Below are positions 17,146-25,247 of a stretch of 25,247 bases of DNA, piece by piece; the stretch's first letter is position 1; the number at the start of each line of letters is the position of its first letter. Below the pieces are notes generated by a model that ran no database searches, had not been told where the DNA came from, and saw only the letters and a list, made by a program, of their open reading frames with translations. Position numbers and translations under genes: made by a program. The DNA is from Mesaphorura yosii (lineage: Eukaryota > Arthropoda > Collembola > Poduromorpha > Tullbergiidae), in NCBI GenBank assembly GCA_009869945.1, contig WIXG01000711.1, forward strand, positions 1 through 25,247, given 5' to 3'.

Positions 17146-19142
17146 ATGAACGGAGACGCCCTCGCCGACGCAGCTTCGCCTTCGGCGGCGTCCGGGACCG
17201 AAGACGACGAGCTTTGGTACGCCTGCTTAATTTGTCACGCCTGTTTCGAAGTGGAGGACCAGTGGACGGAGCACCGAGCGGCCCAGCATGCCAGCGATCA
17301 CAATGCCCGAGTGCTCGTCCTCTCGCTCAGGGACCTCTCGCCAGAAATCCGGATCAGGTCCGTCGACACTCCGTAAGTCAACGTCAACGTGTGAATGCCG
17401 AGTTTGCTACTTAGGCCCCTAATTAATGGTTTTTCTGCTCCTGCAGGCCTCCGATAACTCCGAAAACTTCGAACGAGCCAGTTGGAAGCGGAAGCAGCCA
17501 ATGGAGGAAAGTTGTGAAGGACGACAGTGGCGAATCAGAGCCACGACCCGTATCCGTCGACGCCGAATCAGACGTCGACGACGAAGACGAATCCATTGCC
17601 AGGCGCCACCCTTCGGCCTGGAAGCTGAGACCGAGGTCGAGCAAGTCGTACCGCTTCTCCTCCAGTAGCAGCGCCAGCGCCACTTCGACCGAGTCGGCCT
17701 CCGAAGAAGAGCCGAATCAAGTCTCTCAAGTTAAGGCTACGACGGCCGATGGCGACGACGAGGGTGAGCCTCCTTCAACGATGGAGATAGTTAATGGACA
17801 CGAAAAGGAAAATTACAGACAAGGCGGCGGCGACGAAGAGTTCGAAGTCGAGCAGATGAAAGACTGGGAGAAGATGGATGTTGACGAAGGCGGCAGCGGC
17901 CAAGGCGTAAGAAATGGAAATGGCGCCCGGCTGGTCGAAACGGCTCCAAAGCAGGCGCGCACACACGCGCATATTTTGCAAGGACATCAGCAGCAAAGAA
18001 CTGAGGAGCTAGCGCGGGAGGCGGCTGCGGCATACGGACAGAGCTTGGAAGTCTGCCTTTGGAAAGAGGAATCGATGCAAGCAATGGCGGCGACAGCAGC
18101 CGTGAAGGCGCAAGCCTGCATGAACACGAGTGCCCAGGACCATGGCTTTGGCTTTGGCTACTTTGGGGGTGAAGTCATCTGCCCCGTCTGCTGGCGGCGT
18201 TTCAAGTCCCGCTCTCAGCTCAAATCGCACATTGCCCTCGCCCACCACGGAATTCCAGCCCCGATCCTCTGCCCGACCTGCGGCGTCCGATTCGCGACCC
18301 CCAAATCAATGCGGATCCACGCCAGACGTGCGCACCGCCCGAAGAAGGAGTCGTTCCTCTGCAAGATTTGCGACTGCGTGTTTATCTGCGAGCGGAATCT
18401 CTTCAGACATAAACAGCGACATCATCAGTCACAGCGAAAACCGAAGCCCACCTCCGTGGAGCATGTGCCGGCCCCAGTGCGGGCAATCGACTACGAAGCA
18501 CTCGACCGGCTGGAGCAGCTCGAAGAAGAAAGGCGGCTTGAAGACCTCCGCCTTCGGCCAGTACCCTGCAAGCACTGCGATCGGCGCTTCCGGTTGGAGC
18601 GGCACTTGCACCTCCACATGCTCAAAATGCACCCGAGCCTGATGGAACCGCGTGAGCCTCCAGCGCCGCCGGCTCCTCCGAAGGAAGAGGCGACACCCGT
18701 GCCCGCCACCGCCGTTCAGGCTCAAGGAGCACCGGCGCGGGCGCCAATTCCAGCCGGAGCTGCAGCTGTCTACAATCTGAAGGCGACCGCCAGCGGCAAT
18801 CGCCCGTTCCGTTGTGAAGTTTGCGGCAAGACGTTCAAGATGGCGGCTCACCTGCGGGTGCACCTCGTCTCGCATGAGACAAACGAGGAGAAGCGGTTCC
18901 AGTGCTCCCTGTGTCTGAGGAAGTTTGGACTGCCCCACCACCTCAAACAGCACCTCCGCACGCACCGCTGCGGCGGCTACCGCCGAGGCCACGGTCTAAG
19001 CCTAAATAAGAAGCGCAAACGTACGCAGAATACGGCGGTGCCGTTGCCCCTCCACGTCGAATCTGTCAACGTCAACGAACTCCTCGTCGAAGAGAAAATG
19101 CAGACGGACGCGCCAGCGAATGGCCAAGGCGGCTGCGAATGA
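17146..19142 (+). CDS. C2H2 zinc-finger protein, seven fingers
   Basis: Two exons, 17146-17372 and 17447-19142, joined in frame across a 74-nt GT-AG intron, giving 640 aa. Finger 1 lies near the N-terminus in exon 1 (YACLICHACFEVEDQWTEHRAAQH). An acidic, Ser-rich, low-complexity region of about 230 residues follows (DVDDEDES, SSSSASATSTESASEEE). Then come a pair (ICPVCWRRF, LCPTCGVRF), LCKICDCVF, PCKHCDRRF, a Pro/Ala-rich spacer, and a final pair (FRCEVCGKTFK, FQCSLCLRKFG). KKRKR near residue 605 looks like a nuclear localisation signal. Probably a nuclear DNA-binding regulator of unknown target. The scattered fingers and long disordered spacers differ from the compact six-finger protein at 5.6-6.3 kb. 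Confidence 0.9.
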
Positions 19143-19236
19143 TGAAGGAAGGCTTTTGTACTCTACTTTTAACATGTTCAGAATTCTTAATACGTTTGCA
19201 ATGGAATGCAATTTACAATTTTATTACATGAGATTA

Positions 19237-19242
19237 AATAAA
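19237..19242 (+). terminator. Polyadenylation signal AATAAA (seven-finger gene)
   Basis: Canonical signal 95 nt beyond the stop at 19142. Confidence 0.55.
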
Positions 19243-19390
19243 TAATATCGGAATACCCAAAGTCACCAGGTCGAAATGTCACAATTTAATTAGTAAATAG
19301 CAATTTTCATACCACGCACGGTGCAGTGCAGTGAGACTTGGAGCAAGGATGCGGGGAAGATTCAATAAATTCGAGTTCGAGTTGCTCTTG

Positions 19391-19396
19391 TATAAA
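19391..19396 (+). promoter_or_regulatory. TATA box of the iminopeptidase gene
   Basis: TATAAA 129 nt ahead of the ATG. A start site about 30 nt downstream would give a 5' UTR of about 100 nt. Confidence 0.45.
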
Positions 19397-19524
19397 TTGA
19401 CACTTGACTTGACACTTCATACTTGAGTGTAGCCGGCCACGTCAGCCAGTCAGTCAGTCGAGCCACATTCCATTCGTTGAACAGGTTGCTAATTGGTGCT
19501 GATATAGTGCAGTGATCAGGCAAA

Positions 19525-20640
19525 ATGGGAGGTACCGACGTGGAAGCCGACGCCGCTCTTTACCCGCCGATCGAGCCCTTCGACGTAGGGTCACTGAAGG
19601 TGACAGGGCTCCATTCCCTCGCCTACGAGCAGTGTGGCAACCCGAAGGGGCTCCCGATCGTATTTGTGCACGGGTAAGCGCCTGAGACTGATTAGACTGC
19701 CTCGGCTTCTAATTAATTGACTGTGAACTGGGGTTTCGCCTCCAGGGGCCCTGGAGGAGGCGTGGGAGCACGAGACCGCCGCTTCTTTGACCCAGCCGTC
19801 TACCGCATCATTCTCTTCGATCAGCGTGGCGCTGGGAAGTCAACTCCCGCCTTCTGCCTGGAGGAGAACGACACCTGGGCACTGGTAGCAGACATGGAGG
19901 CTCTGAGACAGCATCTTGGGGTGTCCAAGTGGGTTGTGTTTGGAGGCAGCTGGGGATCCACTCTGGCGCTCACCTACGCAGAGAAGCATATCGACCGAGT
20001 GCTGGCGCTTGTGCTGAGGGGCATTTTCACGCTCCGGCCCGAGGAGATTCGCTGGTTTTACCAGGAAGGAGCGTCGTGGCTGTTTCCGGATGTTTGGGAG
20101 CAGTATCTGGCGCCTATTCCGGAAGCGGAGCGCGGGGACCTTGTGAAGGCTTACCACAAAAGGTACTTAATACAACTGATGGTGACCCTGAACTTAAGCA
20201 TTGAAACAAATTTTTATTGCAGATTGACGGGCCCCAACGAGGAAGAGCGCCTTCGCTGCGCCCGCGCCTGGTCGACGTGGGAGATGGCGACCTCCCAGCT
20301 GCGTGTGAACCCTGACAACATTGCTAGGGCGGGCGACGACACTTGGGCGCTGGCGTTTGCCCGCATTGAGTGCCACTACTTTGTCAACGGGGGTTTTTTC
20401 TCGTCCCCCAACCACATCTTTGAGAACGCCGGCGTCATCGCTAAGGCGGGTATTCCGGTCACCATCGTTCAAGGCCGTTACGACGTCGTCTGCCCGGCAA
20501 AGACCGCATGGGACCTGTACAAGTGCCTGCCCAACGCAGAGTTCCACTGGGTGGAGGACGCGGGCCACTCGGCGAAAGAGGCCGGAATTACACGTCGCCT
20601 CGTGGAGGCTTGCGACAAGTACAAGACGATTGGGGCTTGA
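19525..20640 (+). CDS. Proline iminopeptidase (alpha/beta hydrolase, peptidase family S33)
   Basis: Three exons, 19525-19673, 19746-20162 and 20223-20640, give 327 aa, about the length of bacterial PIP enzymes. The first intron splits the oxyanion-hole motif HGGPGGG (residues 49-55), and both exons are needed to rebuild it. Other landmarks are FDQRGAGKSTP (74-84), the nucleophile elbow GGSWGS with Ser118, GRYDVVCP with Asp276 and AGHSA with His304, so the catalytic triad is complete. The enzyme removes N-terminal proline from peptides, probably in the cytosol, since no signal peptide is present. The sequence looks like the bacterial/plant form (RRFFDP, WALVADMEALRQHLG, VLRGIF) and not like a typical insect hydrolase. 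The introns show that it is a resident nuclear gene. Lateral transfer followed by intron gain is an inference. Confidence 0.94.
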
Positions 20641-20694
20641 GAATTGTCGAATTGTGGTGTAATTGACAATATGATTTAATCTGTGCCTTCTGAG

Positions 20695-20742
20695 AATAAA
20701 TCAGTTATCAGAAGCTGTAATTAAATTGTAAAGCCCAATAAA
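20695..20742 (+). terminator. Two polyadenylation signals (iminopeptidase)
   Basis: AATAAA occurs at 20695-20700 and again at 20737-20742, 55 and 97 nt after the stop, offering alternative 3' ends. Confidence 0.55.
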
Positions 20743-21396
20743 TTCATTCGAACTGGAAAATTGAAGCTTGCCCTCTGCAAAATTACACCAAACGATTTTC
20801 ATGGGCATTTCGCAGTATACATTATCATGTCAACAAAGAGGTCCATTTATTTCGTTCATACTACACCCTCCTTCACGTGGGGCTGCAAACTTGAAATATA
20901 TCCACTTTTAATTTACTTGAACGCTTGACCTCGCGAGATGAATCATAAATATGTTACGCAATTACAATAAAATGTATAAATAAAAAGAATGTTTAGAATA
21001 TTCAAGTTACAACCGTCAGTCCTTAATCTGAATGCAATGCCATTCCAACAGATTTTTTGCAATCAAAATCACGGGTCGGGTCGTGGCATTGGCTGTTTAT
21101 CAGTTATGGAAAAGTTGTTACCCTAATTTGGTTGTCAGGCTCGAACTCTGCTTAATTGCTTATGACTTATGAATAATCACTGATTGGTAATCAGTGTCGG
21201 TTATCGAAGGAGGTGGTTTAAGATTATGGATTTGAACACTGCAAAGGAATTAAACAGAAAGCAGGCCAACTCTCAGTGGAAAATTCCCACAAACTCTTTA
21301 ATTAGAATGTTTGAAGGCTAGCACACTTGCAAATCTTCCAAAGTTTGTGGCGAAACACAAAGATGTGCTTCTTTTGCCATTACTTGTATTGAGGTA
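20743..21396. other. Gene-free region
   Basis: AT-rich DNA between the 3' ends of the iminopeptidase (plus) and the methyltransferase (minus). A small hairpin at 21178-21196 has arms CACTGATT and AATCAGTG around a 3-base loop. No gene is seen. Confidence 0.5.
21178..21196. repeat. Short perfect inverted repeat
   Basis: CACTGATT, GGT, AATCAGTG: eight-base arms and a three-base loop. Isolated, with no link to a gene. Confidence 0.5.
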
Positions 21397-21402
21397 TTTA
21401 TT
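21397..21402 (-). terminator. Polyadenylation signal AATAAA (methyltransferase)
   Basis: TTTATT on the plus strand, 32 nt beyond the methyltransferase stop on the minus strand. Confidence 0.5.
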
Positions 21403-21433
21403 TCTGCCCACCAATTTCAAATTCATGGGTGAC

Positions 21434-22321
21434 TTATGCCAGTGGTTTCTCGAGCACGAAATTCATGACCTCGTATTTAATTTCGTAGCCTCCGCCAGCC
21501 GACTTGGCGGCTTTCACCGATTCCGCCATGAGAAACGCATGGCAGACGTCGTGCAGAGCCTCGTTGCTGTTGCTGTCGCGTCCACCATCGCCCTCGTCGT
21601 ACTGCTCGAGCTTCGTTTCGAGGGGGTCGGAGTTGACGACGAGGAAAAACTCGGCGCAGTCTGCCTCGCTCGCGAAGGTGTACTTGAAGGGCAACGTCTC
21701 AACTGAGCGAACCCTGAAGCCCGTCGCCTCGAAGAGCTCCTTGAAATGCGGCTCGTGGTCCGCGTCGGCGACCGGGGCTCCAGCGTACCAGTCGGGCAGA
21801 TGCTGTGTCTGGCCGAATTCGCCCCAGTCAGCGTGCCCCTGCACATGGCTGATGAGGGCGAAGCGGTTCGTCTTTGTCACGATGCTCAGAAAGGCGTGGC
21901 CACCCGGCGCAAGCAGCTCGAACATCCTCGCGATGGAGGTCCGATATTTGGGGTCGAGCATGAGCACCCACAGCGAGAAAATCTTGTCGAATCCGTCCGT
22001 GGGGAAGCCAGGCGGCGGGAAATTCGGCGCCGTGAGCGTCGTGTGGAAGTATTCGACGGCCGGGTGGGCGTAGTTTGCCCTCGCCCACTCGATCATGCTG
22101 CGGGAGTTGTCCACGCCGTAAATCTTAGAGCCGTGTTTCTCCGCGTACGGCGCCAGCCACTGCAGCGTTGTCCGCCCCGTCCCCACGCCGTAGTCGAGAA
22201 TCTTCTCCCCTTCGCTCCACGGCAGCCCGGCGAGTGCTGATGGCAGGATCCGCGCCATGCCCTCCCCCACCAGCTTGTAGTGGATCTCGTAGCACTCCGC
22301 GTATGTCTTTCCGCACAGCAT
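21434..22321 (-). CDS. SAM-dependent methyltransferase, juvenile hormone acid methyltransferase-like
   Basis: Single-exon gene of 295 aa. The first ATG in frame is at 22321; the frame is open back to a stop at about 22364-22366, but only non-ATG codons lie upstream. A class I Rossmann methyltransferase is evident: motif I ILDYGVGTGRTTLQWL (about 42-57), the acidic end of strand beta2 YGVDNSRSMIEWA (about 69-81), FDKIFSLWVLMLDP in the motif IV region, and MFELLAPGGHAFLSIV in the post-motif region. The spacing and the W/L-rich motif IV follow the arthropod JHAMT family, which methylates farnesoic or juvenile hormone acid. The substrate here is unproven, and the family is broad. The C-terminal half, with EVMNFVLEKP at the end, recurs in the relic next to it. 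Confidence 0.82.
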   Translation of the reverse strand: MLCGKTYAECYEIHYKLVGEGMARILPSALAGLPWSEGEKILDYGVGTGRTTLQWLAPYAEKHGSKIYGVDNSRSMIEWARANYAHPAVEYFHTTLTAPNFPPPGFPTDGFDKIFSLWVLMLDPKYRTSIARMFELLAPGGHAFLSIVTKTNRFALISHVQGHADWGEFGQTQHLPDWYAGAPVADADHEPHFKELFEATGFRVRSVETLPFKYTFASEADCAEFFLVVNSDPLETKLEQYDEGDGGRDSNSNEALHDVCHAFLMAESVKAAKSAGGGYEIKYEVMNFVLEKPLA

Positions 22322-22590
22322 TTTGCCTTTACTGCCGTCTGCCCTGCCAAGCAATTCGCGAATTCAATGCGATGATCGAAATTTAATTGATTGATCCCTT
22401 TTGCGGTTCAGACATCTAGTTTTTGTGGTTAATTATTTCGGCCTCTTCATGGTAATTTCGTACATTCCATCGCGAATTATTAACGTCTTTCTTAAAGAGT
22501 TTCCTCGACCTCAATTTATTTAATCGCCAATCTTAATTGCAATTATAATTCAAATGATTTTCTTGTCAAATGCCGACAAAATTAAGAAAA

Positions 22591-22683
22591 TTACGACTTT
22601 TGCAGTATGAAATTGACGATTTCGTACTCCATCTCATACCCTTCCTCCGATTTCTTATCATTGCGACTCATAAAAATGAAGCC
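22591..22683 (-). pseudogene. 3' relic of a second methyltransferase copy
   Basis: On the minus strand the frame ending in a stop at 22593-22591 reads GFIFMSRNDKKSEEGYEMEY and then EIVNFILQKS. It aligns with the last residues of the neighbouring methyltransferase (AFLMAESVKAAKSAGGGYEI, then KYEVMNFVLEKPLA), including the stop within about two codons. An in-frame stop lies just upstream and no further similarity is visible towards 22750. Only the tail of a tandem duplicate therefore survives, about 270 bp upstream of the intact gene's start. Confidence 0.65.
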
Positions 22684-23002
22684 TTATGGTGACAAGAGGA
22701 AACTGGTTTATCGGTAATTATAATACTCGGTAGTTTCCTAATGGAAGCTGTCAAAATTTGCAGTGTATTGCCAAAACTTATTAAATTCGTACATGATTGA
22801 ATCCAAATTTTGTCGCGAGTTGCCAGATTTCTGGTGTGTATGTCAGTTCAAGTTCAAATTCGCGTTTGGCAGATGTGTTCTTGCATCTTTTAAACTCCAG
22901 CGACTGCCGTACAAGTCACCAGATGTGGTTATACGCAGTCTGCAGACAATAATGAAAGAAGTGCGCGAAATATGGAATTTGAAGGTTGACAGCCAGGCAG
23001 CA

Positions 23003-23010
23003 TATAAATA
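23003..23010 (+). promoter_or_regulatory. TATA box of the serine protease gene
   Basis: TATAAATA 119 nt before the protease ATG. Transcription would start near 23033-23040, giving a 5' UTR of about 90 nt. Confidence 0.55.
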
Positions 23011-23128
23011 CAGTCGAGTCGGGTGTCGGAAAGCAGGAGCAGGTAGCTAACCAGAATTCTGCAGTCAGCGGATACATAAGACATATTACGCTAGCGAACG
23101 AATAACGAATTACACAAGCTTACAAGCC

Positions 23129-24194
23129 ATGAATTCACTATTACTCAATTTGCGTCTGATGTGCACTTGGTACGTCTATGCGCTTGTTGCCGTGGGGAAA
23201 CTGCAGCATGCTCAATCAAACATTGTAGTTGGGAATGAAACCCTGGCCATAAAATCAGGTAAGATTTAAAGTTATAGACGAAGCAGAGCAAGGTAATACA
23301 ATAATAGTGTGTTGTCATGGCAATATTTGTTGGCCATTGTTTAGACAAGGAGTCTCGTATCATTGGAGGCGTCCCGGTGCCAATCTCTTCTTTCCCTTAT
23401 CAGGTCGCTCTCTTCTACAACGGGGTACTGGCTTGTGGTGGAGTCATAATTGACCCTGTAACAGTTCTTACCGCCGCCCACTGTGTTATTGACCTGCTAC
23501 CCGCGTCGTTCGTCGTTTTTGCGGGCACGACAACCTTATCCACGACTGACCCGACGTTCCAGTCTCGAACACTCACGGCCGTGCGAGCGCATTCCGCGTA
23601 CAGCCTGACGACGCGTGAGAACGACATTGCGCTCCTGAAGCTCTCGTCGCCGTTCGCTTTCAACACAGCCATTCAAGCCGTGAGCCTTCCGGCAACTCGC
23701 GTGGACCCGGCGCCGGGCTCGACTGCCTTCTCAACGGGCTGGGGTTTCACAGCGTCGGGCGGAGCGCCAACTGACGAACTGCGCGGGGTCGGGCTCTCAA
23801 TCGTGTCTCCAGGAGACTGCAGGGCTGCTTATAGAGGCGCACAGTCAAGCACAAGAATATTTTTCGACAAGCTGGCAAATTTAATCAATGGCCTCTTATC
23901 GCCGCAAGCATCCACAATTATCACGGCTGGGATGGTTTGTGTCCAATCGCCAGGCAGAGGAACGTGTCGAGCCGACTCGGGCGGACCTCTCGTGACAACA
24001 ACCACTCCTCCCACTCTGATCGGGCTTAACTCGTTTGGCCCGAAAGTGTGCGAAAAAACCGGTACGTACAGTAAAGTTATTTTTAGGATTTCAGCCTGAG
24101 CATATTGCTCTCGTTTCTGCTTGCAGAGATTCCTGGCGTGTTTACAAAGGTTTCTGCGTACCGTGACTGGATCACAGCTAATGGCGGACCTTGA
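23129..24194 (+). CDS. Secreted chymotrypsin-fold serine protease (family S1)
   Basis: Three exons, 23129-23258, 23345-24061 and 24127-24194, give 304 aa. An N-terminal hydrophobic signal (MCTWYVYALVAVG) and a short propeptide precede the activation site ESR|IIGG at residue 48/49. The triad is His89 (LTAAHC), Asp137 (ENDIALL) and Ser255 (ADSGGP). PGVFTKVSAYRDWI closes the domain. By chymotrypsin numbering the residue six before the serine (189) is Gly and residue 193 of the oxyanion hole is Ala instead of Gly (GTCRADSGG). A trypsin-like preference for Arg/Lys is therefore unlikely, and activity may be altered. A loop of about 20 extra residues (RIFFDKLANLINGLLSPQAS) precedes the usual GMVC. 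Probably a secreted digestive or haemolymph protease; the role is inferred. Confidence 0.93.
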
Positions 24195-24670
24195 AATGCA
24201 GTATCCATGGCAGCTGTTTCTGAATTTATGCTAAGGCTACGGCTATGTACTGTACGATTTTAGTGCAATGTACACTTCAGCACAGACAAACAATACAATT
24301 CACTACTAAAGCTCTCAATCTGAAATCATCAACGCGCTACATGTGAACTATGATCTACCCAATGCGTGTTGCGAATTCTGATAATCATTGTTCCAATTAT
24401 GCAAAACAACTCCAGAACTCATTATCATAATGAGTTTAATTGTTTTCCTAACAAAATTTCAAAGAAAATTGTCGTCAAAACCGTACCATTGAAAATCGAT
24501 TTCGATCATTCCTTTTTAGTTTCTCAAAGTTAACATCATATCCGTTTCATCCTGATCCGTTTAGACTTAATGTTCTTCTTCAAACCGATTAATGAAAATT
24601 AAATTATTATTGGCAATGGGATTCGAGTTATTTTGGCCGACGAGAGCGAGCTAATAAATACGAGCGCAAT
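24195..24670. other. Intergenic region ahead of the receptor-like gene
   Basis: AT-rich. No AATAAA for the protease is obvious and no gene is seen. Confidence 0.5.
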
Positions 24671-25247
24671 ATGTCAAAACTTCAAGTTAAAATGGTTACG
24701 AAAAAGGAACTGAAATGGATCGAACTTTACGGGTCTTGGCTAAGCCGTTCCAGGGTATACGCCCTGGAATGGAACTCTGGCACGAAACGCTTTTCTGTGT
24801 CTTCCAACAAGTTGAAACTATTTGCGAACGCTTGCTACTTGGCTTGGCAAGCGTACGTATGCATCTTTTGTGCGTTAAGATATCGGGCCTCCATCGCTGG
24901 CCCGCCTGTGTATCTGCTGTTAAAAATCGTGCACATGGTGCTCATGCTATCTGAGCTATCCATATTCTTAACAAACTTGGCATTTACTGTGTCACGGAAT
25001 GATTTGGCGAAACTGGGGAACCAATTAATGTTCTTCAACAGCACACCAGGTACGGAAACGGAGCCCACACAACGGGAATCCAACATCCGGATCATGCAAT
25101 TCTTCCTCAGAGCAACAACTATGCTCGCAGTTCTCTTCTTAATGATGGCCGAATTTGTCGCATTTTCAAACGACGGTTCTCAGTGGACCGTATTTGGATT
25201 GGCGAAAATATTTGTTCACCCTGTTGTCACTATCAACGGCTCAGCGT
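24671..25247 (+). CDS. Gustatory-receptor-like chemoreceptor, 5' part, runs off the window
   Basis: The frame from the ATG at 24671 (a second ATG at 24692 is in the same frame) stays open to the last base, 192 codons. A hydrophilic N-terminus of about 45 residues (YALEWNSGTKRFSVSSNKLK) leads into hydrophobic segments: LFANACYLAWQAYVCIFCAL, VYLLLKIVHMVLMLSELSIF, TTMLAVLFLMMAEFVAF and LAKIFVHPVVTING. The W-N/D-x-x-x-x-R-x-x-V-S-x-N-K pattern followed by a first transmembrane helix resembles springtail gustatory-receptor-like proteins, which are seven-helix ligand-gated channels. No signature motif of the C-terminal half is inside the window, so the family call is tentative. The upstream stop is at 24593-24595. 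Confidence 0.55.
   Translation, partial: MSKLQVKMVTKKELKWIELYGSWLSRSRVYALEWNSGTKRFSVSSNKLKLFANACYLAWQAYVCIFCALRYRASIAGPPVYLLLKIVHMVLMLSELSIFLTNLAFTVSRNDLAKLGNQLMFFNSTPGTETEPTQRESNIRIMQFFLRATTMLAVLFLMMAEFVAFSNDGSQWTVFGLAKIFVHPVVTINGSA

Larger units (their letters stand above)
19143..19524. other. Intergenic region ahead of the iminopeptidase
   Basis: Holds the 3' UTR of the zinc-finger gene, then the likely promoter and 5' UTR of the iminopeptidase. CAGT repeats occur around 19445-19460. No gene. Confidence 0.55.
22322..23128. other. Divergent intergenic region, methyltransferase / protease
   Basis: Contains the promoter side of the methyltransferase, the methyltransferase relic, and the TATA box and 5' UTR of the protease. 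The open frame at 22763-23050 runs across the TATA box and is not coding. Confidence 0.6.

Noticed and set aside
21746..22240. Plus-strand frame of 164 codons
   Set aside because: Antisense to the methyltransferase motif region, with no domain of its own.
24761..24783. Inverted repeat TTCCAGGG / CCCTGGAA
   Set aside because: Lies inside the receptor-like coding frame and is short; probably chance.
1..25247. tRNA genes, rRNA genes, CRISPR arrays, prokaryotic operons
   Set aside because: No convincing tRNA A/B boxes with a cloverleaf, no rRNA-like sequence and no regularly spaced repeats were found by eye. The gene structure is eukaryotic. A tRNA scan would be needed to exclude tRNAs fully.

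Overview
The window looks like nuclear DNA of an arthropod, and a springtail (Collembola) fits best. Genes are split by short GT-AG introns of about 63-106 nt. AATAAA signals follow several stop codons. The gene set is metazoan: CHMP1, a GLS-type glutaminase with ankyrin repeats, a spectrin-type actin-binding domain, C2H2 zinc fingers and a secreted chymotrypsin-fold protease. The springtail assignment is an inference from three things: a juvenile-hormone-methyltransferase-like gene, a chemoreceptor-like 7TM gene, and an intron-containing proline iminopeptidase of bacterial/plant type.

Layout. From 0.5 to 3.9 kb an unusual locus lies on the plus strand: a death-domain/eIF2alpha-kinase-like ORF, then, 40 nt after its stop and in the same frame, the exons of a miniature beta-spectrin-like protein ending in a hydrophobic segment. 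From 3.9 to 5.6 kb there is no gene, only a possible frameshifted THAP-domain relic. A six-finger C2H2 gene (minus, 5.6-6.3 kb) stands head-to-head with CHMP1 (plus, 6.9-7.7 kb), with a 24-bp perfect palindrome between them. A double-tetraspan membrane protein (minus, 8.1-9.7 kb) is head-to-head with glutaminase (plus, 11.1-13.8 kb). From 13.8 to 15.8 kb is gene-poor, with a possible ankyrin-like scrap and a possible chemoreceptor fragment. A CRAL-TRIO-like gene (minus, 15.9-16.7 kb) is head-to-head with a seven-finger C2H2 gene (plus, 17.1-19.1 kb). Proline iminopeptidase (plus, 19.5-20.6 kb) follows. A JHAMT-like methyltransferase (minus, 21.4-22.3 kb) has a decayed 3' scrap of a second copy beside it. 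A secreted serine protease (plus, 23.1-24.2 kb) follows, and a chemoreceptor-like gene runs off the right edge from 24.7 kb.

These are independent loci and share no evident pathway. The strongest candidate for something undescribed is the first locus. A 54-nt GT-AG stretch that spans the kinase stop is a multiple of three. If it is spliced, a death domain and PEK-family-like kinase would be joined to tandem calponin-homology domains, spectrin-like repeats and a C-terminal membrane anchor. If it is retained, the kinase ends alone.
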